Origin: Fidelibacterota bacterium
GTDB lineage: Bacteria > Bipolaricaulota > Bipolaricaulia > UBA7950 > UBA9294
Direction of reading: 5' to 3'
DNA length: 8,859 nucleotides
Assembly: GCA_024278395.1 (NCBI GenBank)
Contig: JAJRTG010000123.1
Coordinates: 1 to 8,859 of the forward strand
In this document: piece after piece, positions 1-6,561 of the stretch
Numbering within the stretch: the stretch's first letter is position 1
Layout: every line of letters starts with the position of its first letter
Program-made: the position numbers and the translations under genes
The notes under the pieces: model-generated
What the model saw: the letters and a program-made list of their open reading frames with translations, nothing else
What the model was told of the DNA's origin: nothing
The model's database searches: none

Positions 1-2685
1 CGCCGCGCTCTGCCCGCCCTTGTCGTCGGTGACGATCAGGCTAACGGTGTACGTCCCGGCGGCGGCGTAGCTGTGGGTCGGGTTCTGTTGATCCGAGGTC
101 GCTCCGTCCCCGAAGTCCCACGCCCAGCCGGTGACATCTCCGTCGGAATCGGTGGATGTATCGGTGAACTGGATGACCTCTCCCACCGTGGCCGTCGTCT
201 TCGATGCGGTGAAGCTCGCCACCGGCGGCTCGTTCCCGACGGACAGCGTCTTTGTGACCGTGGTCGAGCCACCGCGGGAGTCGGTGACCGTGAGGGTTAT
301 CGTGTACGCCTTCTTCTCGGCGAACGAGTGCTTCGGGCTCTCGGTCTGGCTCGTGGTCCCGTCCCCGAAGTCCCATGCATAGGTGAACGGGGTGTCCGGA
401 TCGGTCACGGTCGGGGTGAACGTGACCTCCTCATTGACGTCCGGGGCAGACGGAGCCCAGGTGAAATCGACCACCGGCGGCTCGTTCGGCGGCCCCTCCA
501 CGGTGATCGTCTTTGCCACCGATCCGGTGAGCCCTTTGTCATCGGTCACGGTCAGCGTCACGGTGAACGTTCCCCCGTTCGGATACCGGTGCGTCGGGTT
601 CTGCACGTCCGAGGTGGTCCCGTCCCCGAAGTCCCAGTGCCAGGCGACGATGGCGTCTCCATCCGGATCGGTCGCCGTCCCGGTGAACTGAATCGTATCC
701 TGATACGTTAAGTCGGCCTTGGGGGCCACGGATGCCGCACTCGTGGCCGCCTTCTTGAAGGTGAAGTCCGGCACCGGCCTGTGGTTGATCGCCAGCGTCC
801 ATTGGTTGCCGAGAGCGGCCTTGTCGTAGGAGACCCCGGCCTCGGTATGGAGGACGCGCGTGCGCAGTTGGACAGTGCGGCCGGCGGTCATCTGCTCCGG
901 CTCGGCGATCGTCACGTAGATGTAGAGGAACGTCTCCGATCCGGCCGGTTTGTCGGCCACCACGTTGTTCTCCAGTATCGGAATCGTCACCCCGGCGGTG
1001 CGCAGCCCGGCGAGGTCGGTCGCCTCCCCGAGGAGGATCGGCTCGGATGTGTCCGAATCCTGGCGCCAGACCTCTATCTTCACGACATCGGTCGCCTCCT
1101 GCGCCGTACCTTGGTTCTTCACCACCACAGGACCGATCACCACGTCATCGTCGTTCTCATCCTTGTCCACAAGTCTGATCTTCTGGGCAAGGAACCGCTG
1201 ACCGGAGTAGGCCGTGCCCCCCTCCGGCGGGGTCACGTTCTCCACGATCTCGAATCCCGGTTGGTAAAGGGCGACGCTATCCGGATAGGAAACCTCATCG
1301 CTCCAGTAGTCGACACCCCCCTCGCGCCCCTGCACCTTGACCACCGGCTGCAGGGTGTGGCCGTCGACCGGGGTCCCGATCTCGTAGTAGATCTTGATCG
1401 TCAAGACCCCGTCATCAGCCACGAGCTTCGTGGTCGTAAGGGGTATCGTCATCCCCGCCTTGAAATCATCGAACAGCGCGTTCGGCTGGGTGATCGTGAC
1501 GAGGGTGGTCGTCCCGGCCTTCACCTGGATCTGGTGGATCTCGTCCCCGGAGGCCGTCCCCAGGTTACGGATGTAGATCTTCCGCGCTTCGACCCCGTTA
1601 TTGTTCACGTCGTCATCCGTCACCTTGACGATCTGCTCGAGGCTGCTCCCGGTGGTGACCGTACCGGAAACGAGACTCGTGCTGTCATCCTCTATCTTCT
1701 CGAACCCCTGCTTTCGGATCGTCTGGGTGGTGCTTGAGGTGACCGTCTGCTCGTAGGTTACCCCGCCCTCCTCGACCAGCAGAGTGACCTTGGTGCGGAT
1801 CGTACGGCCGTCAGTGACGCTCCCCTGGTCCTGGATCCGCATGTCGACCGTGACGGTGACGCTGCTGTTGTCCGGGATATTGACGGGATCGGGATTGAAA
1901 TCCGCCCAATCGAACTCCATCGGGCTCCCCGGGGTCCAGGCCCCCCAGCCCCACACGTAGTTTGTCCCATTGATCGTCAGCGTAACCTTGACATCCTTGA
2001 TATCAGCAGTAGTGGCGGTTCCCAGGTTCTCCACCTTTACGATGGCGTTGCTCCCGGTCTGCGCCCACAGCACATCGTTTCCGTTGGCGTCGTTGTCGGT
2101 GAACACCGCAACCTGGACGGTCGCCTCATCGTTCGGGTTGAGGTACTCCGCATCGAGGGCCGTATCGGATAGCTGGTCGAACCCGCCGTTTCGGATCGTC
2201 TCGCCGGTGAGGTCGGAGATCCAGGCGCTGGCGTAGGACAATCCGTTCATCTGGTAGTAGAACTTCACCCGCAGGTTTACCGTCTCCCCTCCCGACACGC
2301 TCGTTCCGACGGTCACGTATATCTTTATGTAGTGGGTCGAGCCACTGGGAATGTCGTACCCCCCCAGATTCACCGTGACTCCATACGGCAACCCGGCTAT
2401 GTTCGTAGTCTCGCCGAGCTTCGCTCCCCCGTCCCAGATCTCGATCTTGTCGATCTGTCCGCTCCCCGCCGTCCCCATGTTCTGCACGGTAGCCGCGGTC
2501 AGGGTCACGGCGTTCGTCGAATCCCCGGTCACACGAACCTCCTGCACCAGGATGCGATCCGTCGGGTTGAGGTTGCCGGCGGCTATGTTGCGGTCGGAGA
2601 AACCCGGCAGGGCAAAAGCCGTTGCCGAAAATGCGATGATTAGCAGCAACGCGACGCCAAGACTACACTGGCCTCTCTTAGTCAT
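1..2685 (-). CDS. Large secreted protein with four CARDB-like repeats and three PKD domains (partial, C-terminus beyond window)
   Basis: The frame is open with no stop from 2787 down to base 1; I checked it codon by codon. The first 895 residues are present. I chose the ATG at 2685: a GAGAGGGGG ribosome site lies 6 bases upstream and a textbook signal peptide follows (MTKRGQ, hydrophobic core, cleavage after AFA at residue 25). In-frame ATGs at 2730 and 2733 are alternatives that would add 15-16 residues. Residues 26-634 form four modules of about 150 residues, each opening near a Gly-Phe (F29, F169, F328, F478) and carrying an Asn-x-Gly-Thr-Ala turn (N69, N220, N374, N524), which resembles the CARDB beta-sandwich family. 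Three PKD domains follow (about 635-732, 736-816, 819 onward), each with a WDFGDG core. Such proteins are exported and typically act in adhesion, in a surface layer or as accessory modules of enzymes. No catalytic domain is visible here; one could lie beyond the edge. Divergent from prfB. Confidence 0.9.
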   Translation of the reverse strand, partial: MTKRGQCSLGVALLLIIAFSATAFALPGFSDRNIAAGNLNPTDRILVQEVRVTGDSTNAVTLTAATVQNMGTAGSGQIDKIEIWDGGAKLGETTNIAGLPYGVTVNLGGYDIPSGSTHYIKIYVTVGTSVSGGETVNLRVKFYYQMNGLSYASAWISDLTGETIRNGGFDQLSDTALDAEYLNPNDEATVQVAVFTDNDANGNDVLWAQTGSNAIVKVENLGTATTADIKDVKVTLTINGTNYVWGWGAWTPGSPMEFDWADFNPDPVNIPDNSSVTVTVDMRIQDQGSVTDGRTIRTKVTLLVEEGGVTYEQTVTSSTTQTIRKQGFEKIEDDSTSLVSGTVTTGSSLEQIVKVTDDDVNNNGVEARKIYIRNLGTASGDEIHQIQVKAGTTTLVTITQPNALFDDFKAGMTIPLTTTKLVADDGVLTIKIYYEIGTPVDGHTLQPVVKVQGREGGVDYWSDEVSYPDSVALYQPGFEIVENVTPPEGGTAYSGQRFLAQKIRLVDKDENDDDVVIGPVVVKNQGTAQEATDVVKIEVWRQDSDTSEPILLGEATDLAGLRTAGVTIPILENNVVADKPAGSETFLYIYVTIAEPEQMTAGRTVQLRTRVLHTEAGVSYDKAALGNQWTLAINHRPVPDFTFKKAATSAASVAPKADLTYQDTIQFTGTATDPDGDAIVAWHWDFGDGTTSDVQNPTHRYPNGGTFTVTLTVTDDKGLTGSVAKTITVEGPPNEPPVVDFTWAPSAPDVNEEVTFTPTVTDPDTPFTYAWDFGDGTTSQTESPKHSFAEKKAYTITLTVTDSRGGSTTVTKTLSVGNEPPVASFTASKTTATVGEVIQFTDTSTDSDGDVTGWAWDFGDGATSDQQNPTHSYAAAGTYTVSLIVTDDKGGQSAA
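18..783 (-). repeat. Three tandem PKD domains, recognisable at DNA level
   Basis: This stretch codes for three PKD (polycystic kidney disease-type) immunoglobulin-like domains. Their cores read WDFGDGTTSDVQNPTHRY, WDFGDGTTSQTESPKHSF and WDFGDGATSDQQNPTHSY. The copies remain similar in DNA: positions 353-375 and 614-636 are identical over 23 bases, and 104-120 shares 17 of those. Domains are joined by short NEPPV linkers (N734 and N818). PKD domains are extracellular beta-sandwich spacers or binding modules. The third may be incomplete because the window ends inside it. Confidence 0.85.
784..2610 (-). repeat. Four tandem ~150-residue CARDB-like modules
   Basis: The protein repeats with a steady period. 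The Asn-x-Gly-Thr-Ala turn sits at residues 69, 220, 374 and 524, giving spacings of 151, 154 and 150. The module-opening Phe is at 29, 169, 328 and 478. After the turn each module has an alternating hydrophobic strand (IDKIEIW, IKDVKVTL, IHQIQVKAG, VVKIEVW). Modules 2-4, but not module 1, carry an acidic Asp/Asn loop 17-23 residues before the turn (D197, D357, D507), suggestive of calcium binding. The family name CARDB is inferred from the turn motif and strand pattern; no profile search was run. Confidence 0.6.
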
Positions 2686-2749
2686 CTTGATCCCCCTCTC
2701 GTTCAGGTGAAGAAGGAATACGCGTTTCATCATAATTCCCTTACTCGGG

Positions 2750-2755
2750 AGTATA
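2750..2755 (-). promoter_or_regulatory. Possible -10 box for the PKD/CARDB protein gene
   Basis: On the minus strand the hexamer TATACT matches the sigma-70 -10 consensus at five of six bases. It would start transcription near 2743, leaving a leader of about 58 bases to the ATG at 2685. No convincing -35 box lies 16-18 bases upstream, so either it is activator-dependent or the match is chance. A short inverted repeat (CACGGT at 2783-2788, ACCGTG at 2796-2801) lies where an upstream regulator could bind. Confidence 0.3.
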
Positions 2756-2827
2756 CGCCGCCGCGCATCACGGGAATGAGAGCACGGTCAGGGAAACCGT
2801 GTCACTCTGTCGCATGCAAAGGGGACC

Positions 2828-2860
2828 TTTGTCCGGTTGTAGCGGCTCTTATAGTAGAAT
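2828..2860 (+). promoter_or_regulatory. Probable sigma-70 promoter of prfB
   Basis: Two overlapping -10 candidates lie in the AT-rich patch: TATAGT at 2850-2855 (five of six matches) and TAGAAT at 2855-2860 (five of six). A weak -35 (TTTGTC/TTGTCC at 2828-2834) sits 15-16 bases before the first. Transcription would start near 2862-2867, giving a leader of roughly 150 bases before the prfB ATG. The spacing is slightly short, so the -35 assignment is uncertain. Confidence 0.4.
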
Positions 2861-2869
2861 ATCTTTTTG

Positions 2870-2890
2870 GTTCCCGTTTATCACGGGAAC
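2870..2890 (+). promoter_or_regulatory. Perfect 8-bp stem-loop at the start of the prfB leader
   Basis: GTTCCCGT (2870-2877) and ACGGGAAC (2883-2890) are perfect inverse complements separated by the five-base loop TTATC. The stem falls just after the proposed transcription start, so it could be an operator or a 5' stabilising hairpin of the prfB mRNA. It is not followed by a run of T on either strand, which argues against an intrinsic terminator. Confidence 0.5.
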
Positions 2891-3012
2891 GTGAAGCACA
2901 TAGACTGCTCGTATTCGCTTTTACAACGACGTTTAGGCGACTATGACAAGAAGGGCGGCTCTTGCGAAGCGGCCAGGCGGCAGCTAAAGTTTCCTGCAAA
3001 GGGGAGAAGTCC

Positions 3013-4108
3013 ATGGATAACGAAAGGATTGAAACTTTACGCACCCTCGTTGCGAAGATCGGTGATCACCTTTGACCCGGTCAAGCTGGGTGAAGAGATC
3101 GCAACGCTGGAAGAGGAGATCTCATCTCCCGACCTCTGGGAGGATCGGGCCCACGCCACCGAGGTGACGCGCCGGCTCGAACGGGCGCGGTCGCTCCTCT
3201 CCCGTTATCGTGACCTCCAGGAGGAACTGGACGAGATCGAGATCCTCCACCAGATGGCGATCGAATCGGACGACCAGGATGAATTAGCCGCGCTCGACGC
3301 CCGCGCCGCGGCCCTCGAGTCGGAGATCCGCGCGTTCAACATCGAGCTCACCTTCTCCGACCCCTACGATCTCTCCGACTGCTACCTATCGATCAACGCC
3401 GGCGCCGGCGGGACCGATTCTCAGGACTGGGCGCAGATGCTGCTGCGCATGTACGGGCGGTTCTGCGAGCGGGCCGGGTTCAAGGCGAACCTGCTCGAGG
3501 TCAGTCCGGGCGAGGAGGCAGGGATCCGCAGCGCGACGCTGGAGATCAAGGGGCGCTACGCCTACGGAAAGCTGAAGGGGGAGAAGGGGGTGCACCGCCT
3601 CGTCCGCCTCTCCCCGTTCGACGCCGCCCACCGCCGCCACACCTCGTTCGCCGCGGTGAACGTGATCCCGGTGATCGAGGAGGAGGGCGAGGTGGAGATT
3701 GATCCCAAGGACCTGCGGATCGACACGTACCGCTCATCCGGGGCCGGGGGGCAGCACGTGAACGTCACCGACTCCGCGGTCCGGATCACCCACCTGCCGA
3801 CCGGGATCGTGGTATCGTGTCAGAATGAGCGCAGCCAACACCAGAACAAGGAGGCGGCGATGCGGGTCCTGCGGGCGCGGCTCGCCGCGCTGATGCGCGA
3901 GCAGCAGGCGAAAAAACTCGAGGAGCTGCAGGGGACCCTGAACAAGATCGAATGGGGCAGCCAGATCCGCTCCTACGTCCTCCACCCCTATCGGATGGTG
4001 AAGGACCACCGCACCGGCTACGAGACGGGAAACGTCGATGCCGTCCTCGACGGAGAGATCACCCCGTTCATCGAGGCGTACCTGGAACAAACCACAAGAT
4101 CGGGATAG
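3013..4108 (+). CDS. prfB: Peptide chain release factor 2 (RF2), expressed by programmed +1 frameshift
   Basis: RF2 recognises UGA and UAA in the ribosomal A site and triggers hydrolysis of peptidyl-tRNA. The coding sequence joins 3013-3072 and 3074-4108. The ATG at 3013, with GGGGAG six bases upstream, opens 20 codons (MDNERIETLR...GDHL) that end at CTT followed by in-frame TGA (3073-3075). Skipping T3073 continues as DPVKLGEEI to the TAG at 4106. The product is 364 residues, close to the 365 of E. coli RF2. The RF2-specific stop-recognition tripeptide Ser-Pro-Phe is at residues 200-202, and the catalytic GGQ loop (GAGGQHVNV) at 245-247. An N-terminal coiled-coil-like helical region precedes them, as in the family. 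Autoregulation is expected: low RF2 lets ribosomes pause at UGA and shift. It is convergent with ruvX and divergent from the secreted protein gene. Confidence 0.97.
3061..3076 (+). promoter_or_regulatory. Programmed +1 ribosomal frameshift site of prfB
   Basis: The slippery element CTT TGA C (3070-3076) is exactly the sequence conserved in bacterial prfB genes. In E. coli it is preceded by AGGGGG three bases upstream, acting as an internal Shine-Dalgarno. Here that purine run is absent. Instead GGTGATC (3061-3067) is a seven-base complement of the usual 16S rRNA 3' end (GATCACC...), and GGTGATCACC is a perfect ten-base palindrome ending in the first base of the slippery CTT. The shift itself is nearly certain because both RF2 halves match. 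The stimulator assignment is inference. Confidence 0.9.
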
Positions 4109-4181
4109 GGATGAAGCGTCGCCCACAAGCTACGGCGCGATAAGGAGTAACGTCGGGACCTGCATCAGGCCCTTGCAGGGT
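4109..4181. other. Convergent intergenic gap between prfB and ruvX
   Basis: These 73 bases separate the two converging stop codons. A stem CCTGCA (4159-4164) with TGCAGG (4174-4179) could form, but neither strand has a following T run, so I do not call an intrinsic terminator. Termination may be factor-dependent, or transcripts may run into each other. Confidence 0.4.
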
Positions 4182-4610
4182 TCACTCCGGTGGGGCTTCC
4201 TTCCGCGCGCGTTCGAGGTATCCCTGGAGGATGAGGACGGCGGCGATGGAATCGCGCACCCCTCTCCGCTTCCTTCTGGACATGTCGGCCTGGATCAGGA
4301 CCCGCTCCGCCTCCTCGCTCGTCAGCCGCTCGTCGAACGTGACGACCGGGATCTTGACCCGCGCGCTCAACTGCTCCGCGAACGCGGCGACCTCGTCCGC
4401 CATCCCTCCGGCCGAGCCGTCCATGTTCAGCGGAAGGCCGATCACGATCCGCTCCACCCCGTTCTCACGCGCCAACCGGGCGATGTGGTCCACGTCGGTT
4501 CGAATGTCGGACCGGAGATACACCGAAAGCGGACTGGCGATGATTCCATCGGGATCGCTCAGCGCGAGCCCGATCCGCTTCCTTCCGTAGTCGATCCCCA
4601 GGACCCGCAT
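4182..4610 (-). CDS. ruvX: RuvX/YqgF family RNase H-fold nuclease (putative Holliday junction resolvase / pre-16S rRNA nuclease)
   Basis: A 142-residue protein, typical of the family (about 130-150). It begins MRVLGIDYGRKRIG, the RNase H-fold first strand with the metal-binding Asp7. Then come the family motif IGLPLNMDGS (residues 57-66), FDERLTSEEAE (92-102, with acidic Asp93 and Glu94) and Asp120 in the C-terminal helix (GVRDSIAAVLILQGYL). YqgF homologues are essential in several bacteria; E. coli YqgF acts in maturation of the 16S rRNA 5' end, and other members cleave Holliday junctions. The start ATG overlaps the ruvA stop (TGATG, one shared base) and has only a weak distant GGAG, so it probably depends on translational coupling. 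The same frame stays open upstream to 5342, but that extension is antisense-like and is rejected. The product is cytoplasmic. Confidence 0.93.
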   Translation of the reverse strand: MRVLGIDYGRKRIGLALSDPDGIIASPLSVYLRSDIRTDVDHIARLARENGVERIVIGLPLNMDGSAGGMADEVAAFAEQLSARVKIPVVTFDERLTSEEAERVLIQADMSRRKRRGVRDSIAAVLILQGYLERARKEAPPE

Positions 4611-5194
4611 CAGCTGCCGATGATCTCCAGCGCCCGCCGCACGAGCTCCTCCACCGGGAGGTCCTCTCCCCGGAGCCGCTCCAGCGCCTGCCGCGCCTCG
4701 CGCGGGGAGAACCCGAGCGACTTGGATGTAAGCGCGCGCAGGGCGAGCTCTTCTTTCTGGGAGAGCGGCGCCAGGTCTATCTCCCCCCCGAACTCCCCGC
4801 CGAGCTTGTCGCGCAGCTCGACCACGATCCGCTGCGCCGTCTTGCGCCCGATCCCCTTGACGGCGGTCAGCCGCTCGACGTCCCCGCTTGCGATCGCGCC
4901 GACGAGCCCCTGCGGGGGCAGCGCGGACAACAACTGGAGCGCGAGCTTCGGGCCGATCTGCCCGACCGGGAGAAGGGCGCGGAACAACTCCCGCTCCGTC
5001 TCGCTCTGAAACCCGTACAGCTTGATTCCGTCGTCGCGCAGGATGAGGTGGACGTAGATCACCGCCTCCTCCCCGCGGCGCAGCTCGGACAGGGCGCGCG
5101 TTGGGCAGAAGACGCGGTAGGCGATCCCCCCGGTCTCGATCACGACGTGATCCGCCCTGATCCGCACGATCCTTCCGGTTATCGAATCGATCAC
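4610..5194 (-). CDS. ruvA: Holliday junction branch migration protein RuvA
   Basis: A 194-residue protein, near the usual ~200. RuvA tetramers bind the four-way junction and load the RuvB motor. The N-terminal OB-fold (MIDSITGRIV to about residue 63) includes the family pattern GGIAYRVFCP (22-31) and LILRDDGIKLYGF (50-62). Two helix-hairpin-helix DNA-binding motifs follow: GQIGPKLALQLL (78-89) and VKGIGRKTAQRIVVELRDK (112-130). A short linker leads to domain III (about 147-194: LGFSPREARQALERL), which contacts RuvB. The start is GTG at 5194, in a GTGA overlap with the yigZ stop and with a strong TAAGGAG site (5200-5206) five bases upstream. ruvB and ruvC are not adjacent; instead ruvX follows directly, so RuvA and RuvX are made together. 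Confidence 0.96.
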   Translation of the reverse strand: MIDSITGRIVRIRADHVVIETGGIAYRVFCPTRALSELRRGEEAVIYVHLILRDDGIKLYGFQSETERELFRALLPVGQIGPKLALQLLSALPPQGLVGAIASGDVERLTAVKGIGRKTAQRIVVELRDKLGGEFGGEIDLAPLSQKEELALRALTSKSLGFSPREARQALERLRGEDLPVEELVRRALEIIGS

Positions 5195-5796
5195 TCCATC
5201 TCCTTAATGGTTCCCCGTCCCCCGGTCGCGTCCTTGAGCCGCGTCGAGAACTCGGAAAGCCTACTCCGGGGAAGGATGAGCCTCGCCCTCCCCACGGCGC
5301 CGTAGTCGATCCCCTCGACCTTCGCTCCGAACCGGTGGACAAGGCCCATCACCGGCGAGCTGATCTCGGGGGGGAATGTCACCTCTATCCGGACCTGCGG
5401 CACCCGGGTCACGATCTCCGCGACGGCGATCGCGGCCCGGGCCGCGTCCCCGTAGGCACGGATCAGCCCCCCGATCCCAAGCTTCACCCCGCCGAAGTAG
5501 CGGACCACGACCGCCAGTACATCATACAGCCCGGCCCCGTCCAACGCCTGTAGGATCGGCGGTCCGGCCGAACCGGCCGGCTCTCCGGCGTCGTCGGCGC
5601 GGGCGATCCCCCCGGAGATCAGCCGGTACGCGGAGCAGCGGTGGCTCGCGTCGTGGTACTCCCGCCGCAATTTCTCCAGGATCTCCGTTACCTCCCTCTC
5701 GGAAGACACGGGATAGAGGAGCGCGATGAACCGCGACTTCTTCCGCGTCAGCCGTGCCTTGACCGGCGCGGCGATCGTGCGGTAGGAGTCGGTCAT
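5191..5796 (-). CDS. yigZ: YigZ / IMPACT family protein (UPF0029)
   Basis: A 201-residue cytoplasmic protein with the two-domain layout of YigZ. The N-terminal IMPACT domain (about 1-118) shows KKSRFIALLYPV (19-30), YHDASHRCSAYR (47-58), DDAGEPAGSAGPPILQAL (68-85) and VVVRYFGGVKLGIGGLIRAY (96-115), all hallmarks of the family. The C-terminal DUF1949-like ferredoxin-fold domain covers about 125-201. The eukaryotic relative IMPACT regulates the GCN2 kinase; the bacterial role is not settled, although ribosome or nucleic-acid binding has been proposed. The start ATG at 5796 has GAGGGG five bases upstream and overlaps the previous stop as ATGA. Upstream reading in the same frame continues to 6567 but lies antisense to the real frame of the preceding gene, so the longer version is rejected. 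Confidence 0.93.
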   Translation of the reverse strand: MTDSYRTIAAPVKARLTRKKSRFIALLYPVSSEREVTEILEKLRREYHDASHRCSAYRLISGGIARADDAGEPAGSAGPPILQALDGAGLYDVLAVVVRYFGGVKLGIGGLIRAYGDAARAAIAVAEIVTRVPQVRIEVTFPPEISSPVMGLVHRFGAKVEGIDYGAVGRARLILPRSRLSEFSTRLKDATGGRGTIKEME

Positions 5797-6548
5797 CCCG
5801 TCCCCTCGAGCTCCACTTCCGGCTCCCCTTTCAGGGACTCGATCAGGGTGAACGCGTCCCACACGTCCTTCTCTTCCCCCTCGATGAGGAGGGAGACGCT
5901 CCCGGCCCCGGGCCCGACCCCGCCGGAGGCGACATGGGTCGCCCGCACCGGGAACAGCAGCTCCAGCGCGTCGACCTCGGTCACGGTCCGCCCGTGCAGG
6001 GGGAACATCCCGGCGGGAGTGCCCATGCACAGGTCGATCCTCCCGATCCCGATCTCCTGGCTGATCTCGGAGATCGGAGTGAAGACGGCCTTCCCAAGCC
6101 CGATCGGGATCACGAGCTCGGCCCCGCGGGCGAGGGCCGGGGCGATGTACCTTCCCACCGTCCCCCCGGTCTTCGCGCTCGTCAGGACCCCGACCGCCCC
6201 CCACGGATCGATCGCGTTCCCCCCCTTGATCAGCACGTCCCCGGCGGAGAGCGACGCGAGGATCTCGTCCGGCCCCATCTCGACGCGAACGCCGTCCTTG
6301 ATGACGATCTCCCCCATCTCCCCGAGGCGGGAGTTCACGTTCCAGCGGTCGTCGATGAACCCGGCGGCGAACGCGCCGCGGTCGATCGAAACCCCCAGGA
6401 GCTCCTCGGCGATGAACGCGTTCGTCGTCCCGAGGGTTACCACGATCATCCCCGTCTCCAGCGCGCGCCGCACCGCGGGCAGGGCGGCGACCCCCCTGGC
6501 GATAAGGCGCTTGGATACGGTCGGACTGAGGACAACACAGGCTTTCAC
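5793..6548 (-). CDS. Conserved-looking protein of unknown function, 251 residues, first gene of the yigZ-ruvA-ruvX operon
   Basis: I do not recognise this family with confidence. The start is GTG at 6548 with a strong GGGAGG site four bases upstream. The protein (MKACVVLSPT...) has no signal peptide or membrane segment and should be cytoplasmic. It is rich in ordered glycine loops typical of a nucleotide- or cofactor-binding alpha/beta enzyme: VTLGTTNAFIAEELLG (37-52), DVLIKGGNAIDPWGAVGVL (104-122), GGTVGRYIAPALARG (128-142) followed by a hydrophobic strand ELVIPIGLGKAV (144-155), CMGTPAGMFPLHG (164-176) and ASGGVGPGAGSVSL (207-220). Conserved-looking polar residues cluster in these loops (Asn43, Lys108, Asn111, Asp114). 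Its stop overlaps the yigZ start as ATGA, so the two are co-translated. It is divergent from the acyl-CoA ligase gene. A CoA- or sugar-phosphate-type fold is possible but is only inference. Confidence 0.85.
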   Translation of the reverse strand: MKACVVLSPTVSKRLIARGVAALPAVRRALETGMIVVTLGTTNAFIAEELLGVSIDRGAFAAGFIDDRWNVNSRLGEMGEIVIKDGVRVEMGPDEILASLSAGDVLIKGGNAIDPWGAVGVLTSAKTGGTVGRYIAPALARGAELVIPIGLGKAVFTPISEISQEIGIGRIDLCMGTPAGMFPLHGRTVTEVDALELLFPVRATHVASGGVGPGAGSVSLLIEGEEKDVWDAFTLIESLKGEPEVELEGTG

Positions 6549-6561
6549 TCTTCCTCCCTGT

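Larger units (their letters stand above)
2686..3012. other. Divergent intergenic region between the secreted protein gene and prfB
   Basis: These 327 bases contain no gene I can support. They hold signals for both sides: a -10-like box for the minus gene at 2750-2755, a small inverted repeat at 2783-2801, a promoter candidate for prfB at 2828-2860, a stem-loop at 2870-2890, and the prfB ribosome site at 3001-3006. The region is visibly more AT-rich around 2845-2880 than its surroundings, as expected of a promoter. The frame that continues into the body of RF2 is open across most of the right half by chance, but its peptide does not look like RF2. Confidence 0.6.

Noticed and set aside
781..1737. 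Open plus-strand frame of 318 codons
   Set aside because: It is the antisense shadow of the secreted protein; the minus frame gives a signal peptide, periodic repeats and PKD cores, whereas the plus product is Arg/His-rich with no motif.
2783..2801. CACGGT/ACCGTG inverted repeat as a definite operator or terminator
   Set aside because: The six-base arms, seven-base loop and absence of a T run make this no better than chance; it is mentioned only as a possible site.
3073..3075. TGA read as an inactivating mutation or sequencing error in prfB
   Set aside because: CTT TGA C at this position is the known programmed +1 frameshift of RF2 genes, and the rest of the protein is intact.
4159..4179. 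Intrinsic terminator between prfB and ruvX
   Set aside because: The 6-bp stem has a nine-base loop and no T run on either strand.
4182..5342. Single 386-residue protein containing RuvX at its C-terminus
   Set aside because: The upstream part is an out-of-frame reading of ruvA, rich in Arg and Gly. RuvX has its own ATG at 4610 and normal family length.
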